NCBI RefSeq assembly: GCF_019097595.1
Contig: NC_080712.1
Location: forward strand, 22,988,646-23,052,645
DNA from: Hemibagrus wyckioides
Taxonomy: Eukaryota > Chordata > Actinopteri > Siluriformes > Bagridae
Reading direction: 5' to 3'
DNA: 64,000 nucleotides
Shown one piece after another: positions 14,620 to 25,820 of the stretch. How positions within the stretch are numbered: position 1 is the stretch's first letter; each line of letters begins with the position of its first letter. The notes below the pieces were generated by a model. The model was not told where the DNA came from. It saw nothing but the letters and a program-made list of their open reading frames with translations, and searched no databases. Both the position numbers and the translations under genes were made by a program.

Positions 14620-14880
14620 CTTAGAGTGGCTTTTATAGAGCTCCCAGCTCAGCCTGAGCGAGGGAGATAATTGGCCGATGGATATTTCAGACACTCAACT
14701 CTCCACGTTCCAAGCTCTCCGGGTCCCAGCCGGCCGGAAGCAAGGGCTTCTGGGATAGATTTATACAGGCTCTGGCCTAAATTGCACATGTCAGGGTCGA
14801 CTCGCGCTAATATTAATATTAATTCCTTTTGGACTTGGAGCTGATTCTGGCAAGCCTAGCACGTCTGGAGTTCTAAGTAG
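14620..14880. promoter_or_regulatory. Candidate conserved non-coding element
   Basis: A GC-richer, repeat-free block has dense homeodomain-like words (GATAATTGGCCGAT, CTAATATTAATATTAATTCC) and no open frame. It lies about 11 kb past the 3' end of SRBD1, on the side that faces SIX2/SIX3 in human. Conservation is guessed from sequence character, not measured. Confidence 0.35.
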
Positions 14881-15708
14881 TTTTCCATGAACCTACCATA
14901 GCACTGAGGCTTTGGAGATATGATGACAAAACCGCCTCTCCCTCTCATTCTCTAGCTTTCTCTTTCGCACACCACAAAACTCCACCTCTTCCTCCTCCAC
15001 CTCACACTCTCTTCATAAATCTGGAGTAGTAGAAATAGTCTAAAACTGCCTGTTCAGCTGTTTTTTATTTTAGGAGGACACACAAATAGGAAGAGACATA
15101 AATACAAAAAAAAGGTTATGATAATAGGGATTTGGGCAACAAGCAGATTGCATAAAAATGAAGCAAAATATAAAATTTATTGAAACATTTTGTGAACCTT
15201 GAGATACTTCAGTTATCCCAAGTCAGATGTTCACTAGAATTCTGTAAATAATCAGAGCCCTCAAAGGTCCTTCTGGCCTTATCGCCCATAGGCACATAGC
15301 TGTCAGGCAGGTCCTTCACTGCTGTTGCAGAGTCAGATTTGACGTTCCATTCATTAAAAATATAGCTGCAGTGAACCGATCTGGGATCAGTCGTCTGGGG
15401 AGTTGCTGTAACATGAACCTAAGCTACAGGCCTGCTTCTGATCTGTCCCCAAGCAGCCCAATCGCCCATAAACACTGCTGCTTTGAGTTCATTTGCAGTG
15501 TGCCGGCAGCCAAAGACATCATTATACCTGATCCCACAAGTGCCTCCAAGTGGTATCGAAGCTAAAAGGAAGGAGGCCTGCACTATCGCAAACAGAAGGA
15601 CCCCACACTAACCCACCATGGTGCCTGGTGCTTTCACTAAGACTATTATGGGGCAATTAACAGCACACAGCAGCAGAGCTTGCTTTCTACTGCCAGAATA
15701 AACCAATG

Positions 15709-16041
15709 TCACGTGATGTCATGGATAAAAATGTGTGCATTTCTTGTCAGATGCGTGCCAACTACCACATGATGTTTTGCAAACACAGCAATATTGGGCC
15801 TACCTTTGCTTAAGCCAGCAAATAAACTTGCCCAAATTTGTTCTCCGGTGACTTTTAGGTAATCATCTAAATAAATAGTATTGAGACGTGACAACTGCAG
15901 TGGCATATCAAACCTGGCAACGCTTCCACAGCTAGGTGAAGAGAACATATTATGATCCTGATACCGAACCCAGGTCTGAGCCAACGCAGCCTCCACTGTG
16001 GGATTCCACTGCATCAGAGGAATGTTAACTGCCCTGCTCAT
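15709..16041 (-). CDS. Unrecognised 110-aa ORF
   Basis: An ATG-initiated frame (A at -3, stop codon just upstream) encodes MSRAVNIPLMQWNPTVEAAL, then AQTWVRYQDHNMFSSPSCGS, and ends ...NAHIFIHDIT-stop. Amino-acid composition is balanced and not driven by simple repeats, unlike most frames nearby. It contains a donor-like AAAG|GTAGGC after ...AGLSK, so it might be part of a spliced or repeat-derived gene. I do not recognise it. Confidence 0.3.
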   Translation of the reverse strand: MSRAVNIPLMQWNPTVEAALAQTWVRYQDHNMFSSPSCGSVARFDMPLQLSRLNTIYLDDYLKVTGEQIWASLFAGLSKGRPNIAVFAKHHVVVGTHLTRNAHIFIHDIT

Positions 16042-17017
16042 TTAACAAAATGGTCAGAGCCACTTCACTCTCTAATACATCTTCATTAGGCTTCATTACA
16101 TTCTCAGGTTCTGCAAAACTGGAAAAAAAAAAAAGATCTTATGTACGCACATTCTTGTGTTGGCATTGCACTTCCTCCTCAGGCAGGATGTGAGTTCAGC
16201 TGGGAGCTGATCTTATGCAGAAACAATGGCTGAAGCATAAAGTGCTGTGGGAAATATAGAAAATTACAAGCAAGAATTCTACACTTACAGAATAAAACTT
16301 TACAAAAAGTAATGTTACAGAATTACTTATTAAAGTATTTAATATTCTGAATATGTTCAGAGGATTAACACACTGCTGCAGGCACAATGACTTATTTACT
16401 ATAAATACAAAGACACTATTCTTCGGTTGTTCAGTCGGCAATCATTTATAAACCCAGTCACAGTGTTCATAACTTACTGTGGTGGAGTCATAAAAATTAC
16501 TTGAGTTGCTTGAACAATTGTCACGGTGATCAAATAACCCAGTCCCTCACGTCATCGGTTCTTTTATGGTGGAGAAAAGAAAGGTTAGGTACTGGTTTTG
16601 AAACCAGCACTGGGTACTGAGTATTGCTCTCTGCAATCAGCACAGAGCCCTTGTTTTAAACATTTTCAGGACATTTTTTCAAGAAATGTTTACTGTACAT
16701 TTCACGCTTTGCTTGAATTAACCTCATCTCTCTTCAACGGTATGTTATTTTCACAATAAATACTGCTACTTTTCTCTTTTTTCCCCCCACATAAAAAACA
16801 GCCACGAGGCAAACATATACAACATTAAATATTCTAGTCTGCATTACAATGTTTGTTTTCATCTCAGATGTGCCGTGAATATTGAGCACTTAAGAGGACT
16901 CGATTTCCCTCAGCATATTTTAAAACCGGTGAACAAGCAAGGGATAAATCTAATGAGTTTTCATGAAATGCGTCACTCATTCTAACTCCAGAAAAACTTC
17001 CAAAACGTAATATACTA

Positions 17018-17862
17018 GAGTAGAGAGTACTTTATTAGTCCCTAAAGGGAAATTTGGTGTCACAACACAAGATCCACAGGAAACACTAGGACTTAACACA
17101 AGAGCAGAACAAGACTTAAAGTGCACAGTAAACTCAAAAATAAGAAAGAATGAATACACAGCTGAATATACACAGCTCTCCAGTTATTTACAGGCTGAAA
17201 CAGAGGTCTCTGAACAGATTAACTGATTTACAAATAATATCTACAGGTTGGCAGTAAAAGTGTATTTTGGATGCATGATGAGCAGTTTGGTTGTGTGTGT
17301 GAGGAAAATAAATGTACAGTGGTCATAATCAAGTCATAAATAAAGTGCTAGTGCATGTGTTATAATGTGCAGTGACACAAAATTTGTTGTGCAAGATGCA
17401 ACATAGTAGTAGGTCATGCAAAATCACTAGGCATGTCCATCGTCTCCAGTGTCCACATAGTTTCCCATCCACTGTGTTGACTCAGAGTAGAGTTGTATAG
17501 CAGAGGGCAAGAACGACTTCTTGTCCCCTATTACAGTGAAGCAGCTCTACTATTTGACTAGTATGCCATTTTTTTTGTCCTTGATCCTCTCAATTTTGTC
17601 CACCATCTGCCTTTCCACCACCACCTAGAACAGAGACAGCTTTCCTTATGAGCTTATTCTTTGTATCTTCATCTGTTCATCTTCAGTGCCGCTCCTCCAG
17701 CTGATTACAGAATAAAATATTGTACTTATATCCACAGACTGGTAGAAGCTCTCCAGCAATTTGGTACATACATTGAAGGATTTCAATTTCCTCAGGAAGT
17801 CTGCTTATATCCTTCTTGTCGACTGCCTCACTGTTGTTCAGTAAGTGCTAATGTTCAGTAAG
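17018..17862 (-). mobile_element. 5'-truncated LINE (non-LTR retrotransposon) 3' end
   Basis: On the minus strand this is the C-terminal end of a LINE reverse-transcriptase ORF, followed by the 3' UTR. With one frameshift it gives FLRKLKSFNVCTKLLESFYQ ... FYSVISW, and later SFLPSAIQLYSESTQWMGNY, the family's C-terminal FLP-AI-LYN block. The 3' end carries the AAATTTCCCTTTAGGGACTA then ATAAAGTACTCT tail typical of this fish LINE group. In-frame stops show it is dead. I take it as L2/CR1-like, but the clade is uncertain. Confidence 0.85.
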
Positions 17863-17977
17863 ATGAAAATTGATTTAACGAATCAAATTAACGATGGATT
17901 CATATTGAACCAAAGGAAAAAAGCAGAATGTACAGTCTCAGCCATAAATGTTTCCTACCAGACATATTTTATAACTG

Positions 17978-18018
<41 letters not shown>
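17978..18018. repeat. (TTA)n microsatellite
   Basis: A 41-base pure trinucleotide run just beyond the LINE fragment. Confidence 0.95.
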
Positions 18019-18019
<1 letters not shown>

Positions 18020-18479
18020 GAGACAGACAGATTTATTTAGCACTAGATGACAAATCAAGCAGACATGTACATATTACTTCATATTACAATATCAAAACCT
18101 GTCAAATTATATTATGTAAATGCTCCAAGTCTGCTCTAACAAACAGAAATACCACTTAACTCAAACTGTATTGTGTTACTCTGGAGCCAACGTGAAACTT
18201 TTTAGTGGAACAGCTTTACACTCTCTAGTATCTCCTTCCCTTCTTTGTTTAAAGAACCAGCATGCTAATCTCAGCAGACCTTAATAGTGCTTTAGGGTTC
18301 CTTGTCACACTCAATATTACTACACCGACAGTGGAGGTGTCTGAAAATAGGCTGTTCCTCTCTGTGGAAAAGCTCCCATGAGCCAACTTGCTGCTTTGCA
18401 GCTTTTGAACTTGTCATGCCTTTAAGTTATGATACATTACAGTGTTGTGCTTGGCCTGAGAAGATCTGCAATAATCGCT

Positions 18480-18660
18480 CGGTGTAAAGCTCTGGCTCAC
18501 CCTGAGCTGTGCTGACGGCTCTCTGGCCTGGAAAGTACTACTCGCTCCTGCGACGTCCTAGGGAGCACGGGCTTCATGAATGCTACAGCTCAGGTGGAGG
18601 TGCCACAGCTGCAGTTAGTGCTGGGCCAGGGAGTTAACCACACCAAGACTCTGGCATGGT
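18480..18660. promoter_or_regulatory. Possible conserved non-coding block
   Basis: High-complexity, GC-richer sequence ('ctgtgctgacggctctctgg', 'ggaggtgccacagctgcagt') stands out from the AT-rich surroundings. No coding frame, repeat or splice signal is visible. Confidence 0.22.
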
Positions 18661-19111
18661 GGAGAATTCCATGCTAAAAGTGAATCAAAAGCCTTGTCAA
18701 GTTCAATTTGTACAGTTGCTGTCAAAGACATGACTATTCCACTGATTTAACAATAGTGTTCTAGTAAATTCTATACAGCAGGCTGAATATGCTTTTATAC
18801 TTACCAGTTCGAAGCAGAATTCTTCGTGCAATTAGTGAATGAGGTCAGAAAAAACAGCCTCTAGCTTGTGGGTCGTGCTAAATGGCAGCTGCAAGAATAG
18901 TTGCACTGGTGGCAGTGTTAAAAGACATCATGGCTAATTAGTGATTGTTAGCACTTGATGACAGACAGTGCTCCTCCTGATCCCAGACTGCGGGCCATCA
19001 GGGAGAAATAGATCATCATTAGCTGTCTTAAAAGGTGTAGGGGCCAAGCAGCACTCCAGTTAAATAGAGTACCTTCTTCCTTCCACCACCCCCCTGCCCC
19101 CACACACACTG

Positions 19112-19132
19112 CGCACACACACACACACACAC
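19112..19132. repeat. (CA)n microsatellite
   Basis: Short CA run with further broken CA units on both sides. Confidence 0.85.
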
Positions 19133-19299
19133 TTGCGAATACACACATGCGCACACAGTAATTTAATTAATATATGATTAATGAAATACTAATACAGTCA
19201 CATCTAAAATTTCTAGTAACATATTAATGGTCCTCTAATCTATAAAGCAAGCTGGGCAAACAGACACAAGTTGAAAATTGTTTTATTGAGATCAGTGTG

Positions 19300-19660
19300 A
19301 TCATGAGGTTTGAAGTTGCGTGCCACTGTCGGGATTGCACGGTGTGACGTCAGGCTTGGAAACACAGCCCACATTCAGACGGCTCATCTGAATGCAGGTC
19401 TGCTCTCCAGCTCCAGTGGTATTGTTTTAACAGTAAATCTGTCACATTGTGACAAGCCAGTCTGACATTAATAAGGTATTATTACCCCTCATTGTTTAGA
19501 AGTCGAATCCCTTAAATGAGAGGCAATTACTCAGCAGGCCACACGTCCTGGCTGTGAGCATTTTGCAGTGAGGAGACGTGTCAGGACCTGTCCTCCCCTG
19601 TCACTAACACTCTTCACACTGAAGCCTGAGGGCCGTGGGCAGGGGGGGGCGGGACTCATT
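19300..19660. promoter_or_regulatory. Candidate conserved non-coding block with G4-forming run
   Basis: A high-complexity block contains a TGACGTCA (19344), several TAAT-type words and, at its right end, GGG-CCGT-GGG-CA-G8-C-GGG (19630-19653), which satisfies the G-quadruplex pattern on the plus strand. No ORF is present. Confidence 0.3.
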
Positions 19661-20819
19661 TAACAAAGAAAAGTGAAATAGTCTAACATTATAATCTAAC
19701 AAACGTTGATGGGTTAATCACTTGCTGAATGTACACTGATCACATTTAATCCAATATGTGTCCGGTTTCACAACAGATGCTTCAGAGTAAATGCTTGTTC
19801 ATGTGGACTGAGACTGAGGGGGTGCACATTTAACGATTTGGGCTTTAATGAGCAACGAAATTTCTAAGCATAGTATAAATCATTGTACTCGTATCTCTTC
19901 TTAAACCTGCTGCTATCTGTAATTACATAATCACAACAATCTCTTTTCACTTTGTCCGGCCAAAATGATTATCCCTGATTCTCAAAAAACTGTAAACTGC
20001 ACTTGCCATGCAGCTGATCACAACATTCACAATAAACAACGCTTATAAACAAGCTTTCCACCAAGACTCTTATGTCCTATTATACGTGTCCCCAACTTAT
20101 ATGACGAAAACTATAAAAAGACAAACGTTCAGTGAACTCGGGAACAGGCCACAGCAAGCGTCTCTGGGCATCATGGGTTTTTCCCCCTTCTGTGCATCCC
20201 CTCTTCCTTCCTATGACCGGGGCAGCGGTGTTCACTTAGTGGCTATATATGACACGTGGATATGAGATATGTATATGAGAACCGTTCCTGTGCCAGGAGG
20301 TCCACAGAGAGGTTTCCTGATAAAGGCTTCTCAACCCTGGGACCAATGAGGTGCGAGAGTTAAAACACAACTTCCTAGCCTCATCTGTCAATCATGAGCT
20401 ACTAGGGGCTGTTCCAGTGACCCTGGAAAAGGAAGAGGTCCTCAGAGTCCTCAAAAGAATCCAGTTGGGGAATTCACAAGCATTAAAGTGAAGTGTGAGA
20501 AAGGGGGTAAGGACACGGAAAGGAGAGCAAATTACTGGTACACTACAGTTTGCTAATATGTTTGCAAATGCGAAAGCGAGATTTATTGAGCTGTATTACT
20601 TGTAGGTTTCCACTTTCCTTCGCTTGCAAAGTAAAAAATATACATTTCCATATATGGAATTAGGTAATTCTCTCTTCTTTCTCTGCCTACCCCTGTCCTT
20701 ATGGAGAGAAAAAACACCTGAGCTTCTGTAGAAATATTTCGTCTGCCCAAGGTTCACTGCTGCAGGGCGCCTTCTCAATAGCATCTCTCTTTCTCATAAT
20801 CAGTCTAAAGACATTATCC

Positions 20820-21125
20820 ACTTACTGGAGATGAGCTGAGAGGCTGCGGGGGATACGCCACCACGCTAACACAGTTAGTCTAATGGCCACCAGTGAGAGA
20901 GCCTAATGAATTTCAGCTCTGAGCGAGTGAGGAGAAGGAGGGGAAGGGAGCCCCAGGGAGAGATGGACCGCTCCTGGGGCCTGCTAATCGGATGCTCATG
21001 TGGAGATTTTGATATCACGCTCATTTTGGGGACAACAGCTTTTATAAGCTCTGTTGACAAGGTGCAGCCTAATGCAAACAGCCACCCGATTGCCCTGAGG
21101 CTTCAGAATGCAGCTGATGAGTGAA
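20820..21125. promoter_or_regulatory. Candidate conserved non-coding element
   Basis: About 300 bases of unique, balanced sequence contain words such as CTAATGAATTTCAGCTC, GGAGATTTTGATATCACG, TTTTATAAGC and CAGCCTAATGCAAACAG (homeobox, TATA-like and octamer-like). Open frames exist on both strands, as is common in non-coding conserved DNA, but none looks like a known protein. Confidence 0.35.
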
Positions 21126-22539
21126 CTATATGAGTGAGAAGACGACAGATTCATAAGTGCAATGAAAAATCAATAGAATACTCATGTGTTTAGTGGTGGA
21201 TGAGACAAAATTGAAATTTTAGCAGAATATTAGATACTAAAAAAAGATACACAGATACAAAAATGCAGTTGTTTACAATAACTTTAGAGTGTATAGACTC
21301 ATATATTGTTATTCTTTTTTGCACCCACAAATTCTTGAAGCTTTATAACAAAATGGAGGCTTCATTTACACAAACACATTAAAAAAGTACATGTATTTTA
21401 TTTTCTTTTTGCATGGATGGAGGGACAACCTGCAAAAATCCTCACTGTAGTACCCAGACCTTGCAACATTTTTGTTCACCATTAAAACCCTCCCAAATTC
21501 ATGTCAACTGTGGATGAAATTTTTTCTACTATGAATTATTCCTACATGTAACCATGAGGCAGTATGGAGAAGTAGGTCCTCACAGCAGATTCAGCAAAAC
21601 AAAGCAATAAGGTCCCTTCTATTAACTAGTAGTTTTAACCTTCTCAGCTTGGGGAACTACTTACAGCTCTTTGCTATCTCTTCAGCATTGCACATGCTGC
21701 TGGTCAGTGTTCTAGAGGTTAGACTCTTGTAGATGACGCTGTGTGTGTTTATGTGTGTATTTCTTGGAAAGCGCACAAGCCTCTCTGACAGGTTTTTCGG
21801 ACATGCTCCAACCCACCTCTGTGGGAAATCTGACAACAGCTCATAAATCCAAGGTTAGAATATTTAAATCATTGCCAATTGCGAATGAATTGAACATGTG
21901 TACACTTAAAGTTGTTCAGTTGAACTAGTAAGAATTATGCATCATAATAAAAGGTGCTTTGTCAATAATCCAAAATATACCTCTTTACTGTATAAACTAT
22001 CAAATTAAAAATAAATATATATTGTGTTTGAGTGGAACAGCGGCGGTCTACAGTATGGTAGAGCTGCACTATTGCCTTCCTCACTTCATTTCACACACCT
22101 GCCTTTCCTTTAATCACACCAAAGTCCCTTTGCACTCTTGGCACGGCTTTTTAAATTACATCTGCATCCTTTTGTTTTTCTTAATTTAGCTAATGAAATA
22201 CTAGGTAATGGGGTAAGATTGGAAAATGACTCAACGTACACATGAGTGCATGTGCTTTCTCCTCCACACACATTAATCAGCTGGAAAAAGAGCCCTGATG
22301 AAATAGCACATACAGAACTGGCTGGAGTGCTGAAAGATCCATCTTTTACCACTGAGATCACTGCTCCATCCTGACGCATCTTTCCTCTAGGAGGCCTTGA
22401 TAATGCCTGCTCCCAAAGCTGAGCAATATATCAGCCTCTCAGGGACACAAATGGGACAAGTGGATGCGTGGCTTTGAACCCATGTTCAAATCCACTAGCT
22501 GTACCCGTGGGATAGACTTGCACTCTCCTTTTCTATGGA

Positions 22540-22720
22540 TTTTGCTTACACATCACAGCAAGGCCCGACTTCATCCACACCTGCTCTTAACCAAGTGTGC
22601 GGAGTAGCAGCATCAGCTCAGCCGATGGACTTGATGGCTCTCTGGATGGCGGCGGCAATGAAGCTGCCACTTAATTGGCTCTTATACTACCTGGCTCACG
22701 TATTGCAGCTGTGATTGAAA
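22540..22720. promoter_or_regulatory. Possible conserved non-coding block
   Basis: Unique sequence around GATGGCGGCGGCAATGAAGC and CCACTTAATTGGCTCTTATA, with a homeodomain-type TTAATTGG. No coding frame is supported. Confidence 0.25.
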
Positions 22721-22802
22721 GGAGGTTTGTAATGACACAGGTGACTACAGGGGTGCTCCGCGAGGGCTGACTGCTCATAAGCTGAGGGGATTGAGAAATG
22801 CG

Positions 22803-22809
<7 letters not shown>

Positions 22810-22834
<25 letters not shown>
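22810..22834. repeat. (CA)n microsatellite
   Basis: CA run preceded by CGACACGCGCG, an alternating purine-pyrimidine tract of about 30 bases with Z-DNA potential. Confidence 0.92.
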
Positions 22835-23504
22835 TGACTAAAAGAACAGTAACGATAAGACCCAAAAGCACTTGTAATAGACAGGGCTGCATGAAGAAAC
22901 CAGAAAAATCTTAAGAAAAACAAACAAGGCAATAAGATTCATTTAATAGCCCTTGTATAGAATGATGGTCCATCTATGACTACAGAACCACTGTGGATGG
23001 ATAAATCCACTGAAAAATCTCCAAGCTGCCACTGCAGCGTGATCTGATGAGACATCTCCATAGCAAAACGCAACCTAACGCAAATTTCATACTCTGATTT
23101 GCTATTCTCTCTGGTTTCTGGGAAGTGCTCAGGGCACTGTGGATTCTTTATTTATCCAGTTCTTCATTTAAGCCACATAAATACAAACAGATTGGATAAT
23201 AGAGAAGAGGGAATATGGGAATAATTTTGAAGGGGCTGATTAGCACGTGGCTAGCTTGGGATAATTGGGTTTAGCTTTTCCCCATGGCTCTAGTCATATT
23301 GCAGTCTGGAAGCTGCTTGGACAATCCTTTTTCTTCCCACTTCCTAATAGATTGTCAATCAAACAATTTTACGCCATTGTTAGCAAAAGGACCTTGTGCA
23401 AAAAAAATAAAAAAATCGACATCGACAAATGAATCAGATGAATGAATCAGGAAATACATTTATATACGAAATACGATTCATGTGTTTGATTGTTCTTGAA
23501 GGGA

Positions 23505-23688
23505 TTAGTCCTTTTCACGCGAAATGGAAACAATGTCACTGCAGGGTATAGTTATTTCCGCTGCAGCTTGGACTACAGTGTTTCCATGCAGAGTAAACAC
23601 TGAGAGATTCTTTCCAACTTCTTTAGCAACCTGGCCATGGCTTGTTAAGAGAATTGTTGGACAGCAGGGTGTAACTTTAGAATCAAGG
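23505..23688 (-). CDS. Candidate terminal exon X4 of unrecognised gene
   Basis: After the acceptor CCCTTGTTCAG the frame reads LDSKVTPCCPTILLTSHGQV, then AKEVGKNLSVFTLHGNTVVQ, AAAEITIPCSD and a stop (TAA at 23505-23507). The amino-acid usage looks protein-like. The frame needs an upstream exon ending in phase 2, whereas X2 ends in phase 0, so at least one exon is missing or the element is broken. A possible intermediate open stretch (about 23748-23831) ends at CCA|GTAAGT but is in phase 0. Confidence 0.35.
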
Positions 23689-23970
23689 CTGAACAAGGGC
23701 ACAATTATCAAGATACACAATTATCAAGGTTAGTTGACAACTAGCACTTACTGGCGCACTTGTAATAGCATGAATGCTAACAATTTTATATGTGGTCCAT
23801 TTCAAATGTTGTTGATCATTAGGTGGTAGTGAGAGCTAGGTGTCGTCAATGAATGATGGAAAAATTAAAAGCCCCACAAACCTGAGGTTATATTTAATAC
23901 ACCAATTGGCTTATGAGTTTGTCAGATTCGACATCACTGTTATGATAAAATTCTGTTTAAGTTAAAATAC

Positions 23971-24107
23971 CTGCAGTTGAGTTTTTTCTTTTGGATTTTC
24001 AGTTTCTTTTAGTTGTACCTGTTGTGGAGTCTTTCTTTTTTTAATTCCAACCTTTTTTTGTACATTTGCTTCTGAGATCTCTACATTTCTTGCTTCATCT
24101 AATGCAC
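23971..24107 (-). CDS. Candidate exon X2 of unrecognised gene
   Basis: A run of 20 T on the minus strand, then ACATTTTTGTAG, gives a strong acceptor. The exon reads ALDEARNVEISEANVQKKVG, then a basic stretch IKKRKTPQQVQLKE and TENPKEKTQLQ. It ends at CTGCAG|GTATTT in phase 0. The basic run could be a nuclear localisation signal. The length is 2+45 codons, exactly in phase with X1. Confidence 0.5.
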
Positions 24108-24223
24108 CTACAAAAATGTAAAAAAAAAAAAAAAAAAAAGGAACAAAACAAACTACAAAAACACACATTCCTCTCAAGATAACCATAGCATAACAATATT
24201 GGGATTTGACAAACGCCTCTTAC

Positions 24224-24337
24224 CAGCAGGTGGGTGTGGAGTGTAGTCATGTTCTTCACTGCTGGTTTCACTGGGAGCATCTTCTAAGACCACCGCTGCT
24301 GAACATGTGCATCCACGCCAAGTCGAATGGTAAATCT
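24224..24337 (-). CDS. Candidate exon X1 of unrecognised gene
   Basis: The open frame reads IYHSTWRGCTCSAAVVLEDA, then an acidic, serine-rich stretch PSETSSEEHDYTPHPPA. It ends at CCTGCTG|GTAAGA, a consensus donor in phase 1. The acceptor is taken as CTGCTTTTGAG; two bases further on is also possible. The phase-1 end matches the start of the next candidate exon, so the pair reads through ...HPPAGALDEA. I do not recognise the protein. Confidence 0.45.
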
Positions 24338-24470
24338 CTCAAAAGCAGACAGCCTTTGACGGGATACATGAAAATTACTCCATGGAAAAAAGACTGGGAA
24401 CGACACCAACCTTCAGCCGTGAACTTCCTTCAGTGTAGACAGCAGCGGTGAAACTGATGACTGCAGACAT

Positions 24471-25626
24471 ATGTGCTACCTTTCCCCATTGTCCTTTCTA
24501 ATAATTATGACCCACTTCTTTGGGTCTTCTTTTGAAGGAAAATTATGAAAAGTTAAATAAGCCACACTCTAACAATGCTTACTCTTCTGTTATGGTCATA
24601 AATCAGTGATTTGTTTTCGCTGTTCGTCACCAGTCACTGTACAATGAAGTCACCATTAAGTGTTCCCACTATTGGTTGCCATCCCAGTTTGTTGTGCGAC
24701 TAGCATTCTGTTTTCTTGCACTAAAATGAAACGTGCTGGAGGGAGATTTGGTGTTTGTATATAAAATTCACCAGTGAATATATCCATCATATCATTCGAG
24801 ATAAAGGAGAAGCAGTGTGTGATCTCGGCCACAGATCATGTGCGCTTTATGCTCTTATTGGTAGTCACTGCAGCATGTTACTCCATATTTGCATAAAGTT
24901 GAACTTTTCTAAACTTTGTTGTGTCACTGGACAACGATTGCGGTTGCTCAAGTTGCTGGAAGTCACCAGCTTTGATCGATAATGAATGATCTCAGGTCAC
25001 TTTATAGCTTTGAGTCACTGTATGTGTAAACGCAGTATCGGACTATTGCTGTCACCAGAACACAAAACCTGGAAGTATGAAAAAGGCAGACGAGCCAATG
25101 ATCATCAATGGCAACATGAATACTCCCTTTACATCCAAATTACTGCACAGCTACCCTGCTTACTAGTGATAACCTGCCAATTCCCATCCCACAGCTAACT
25201 CTACCCTATCATACCAGGGAAGCAGAAAGCTGACTGGTTTCTTCACATCTTTTTTTAACTGCTCCTCATGCTGTGTGACTGGGCAGCATAATACACTCAC
25301 AGATATGTGCTATCTACCCTCTTCCACATATACGGCATCACAGATACCCACAGTGAGTTAGCTAGTTAGAAAGTATAACATCGCTCCCATCCAAATCATG
25401 GACAGCTGTGGAATTGTCAAGGGAATTGTCTTATAGGCCAACAATTTTCTGCTGCACCATTTGGAAGCAATACAGCTATTTTTTTTAATTCAGCTACTGG
25501 TTAGTGATGTTCATTTTTTACCCAGTTAACACAGTTTCTATCATTTATACATCATAGATTCCATAGTTTATGTAATGCACATTTCATTAAATGTTGATAT
25601 TATAAAAGCACACATACAGTTAACTC
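24471..25626. other. DNA between SRBD1 and the unrecognised minus-strand segments
   Basis: Short plus-strand frames at 24755-24982 and 24986-25198 have no recognisable motif. On the minus strand GTGGCTTATTTAACTTTTC (about 24,560) is a TATA-like stretch about 90 bases upstream of the ATG at 24470, so a promoter for that candidate is conceivable. Confidence 0.4.
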
Positions 25627-25632
25627 TTTAAT
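25627..25632 (-). terminator. Possible SRBD1 poly(A) signal (ATTAAA)
   Basis: Minus-strand ATTAAA, the commonest variant of AATAAA, lies about 190 bases past the SRBD1 stop. I found no canonical AATAAA on the minus strand between here and about 25,200. A second ATTAAA occurs near 25,490. Choosing between them needs 3'-end reads. Confidence 0.3.
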
Positions 25633-25820
25633 TATGTGTTGTCAAAGTTATTTTAATGAATCATTATTCATTAGCATTTACAAGCAAATCAAAAATACAA
25701 AAAATAATTTTGCATTTGTTTTTTCTGGCACAGTGCAGTTACTTGGCCTCTGCATGAACGTGATTATGAACTGTAAACGTTATAAGGGGAATATCAATTG
25801 TTTACTTGGATCTGGGGATC

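Larger units (their letters stand above)
23505..24470 (-). other. Unrecognised gene or decayed coding element, several candidate exons
   Basis: Three minus-strand segments look coding and carry good splice signals (listed separately). A fourth, 24375-24470, opens with ATG: MSAVISFTAAVYTEGSSRLK followed by VGVVPS. It resembles in style the N-terminus of uncharacterised fish proteins often associated with DNA transposons. That is a weak recollection, not an identification. The 24375-24470 frame ends in a stop, and joining it to the next segment needs either a very short intron (about 75 bases) or a frameshift. The next-to-last and last segments also do not join cleanly in phase. It may be a lineage-specific gene with exons I have missed, or a decaying one. 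It lies about 1.4 kb past the SRBD1 stop, in the same orientation. Confidence 0.45.

Noticed and set aside
20290..20475. Possible LINE reverse-transcriptase scrap (VPVTLEKEEVLRVLKRI)
   Set aside because: Resembles the style of the 'EEV-VL-RI' region of some LINEs but is too short and stop-ridden to assign.
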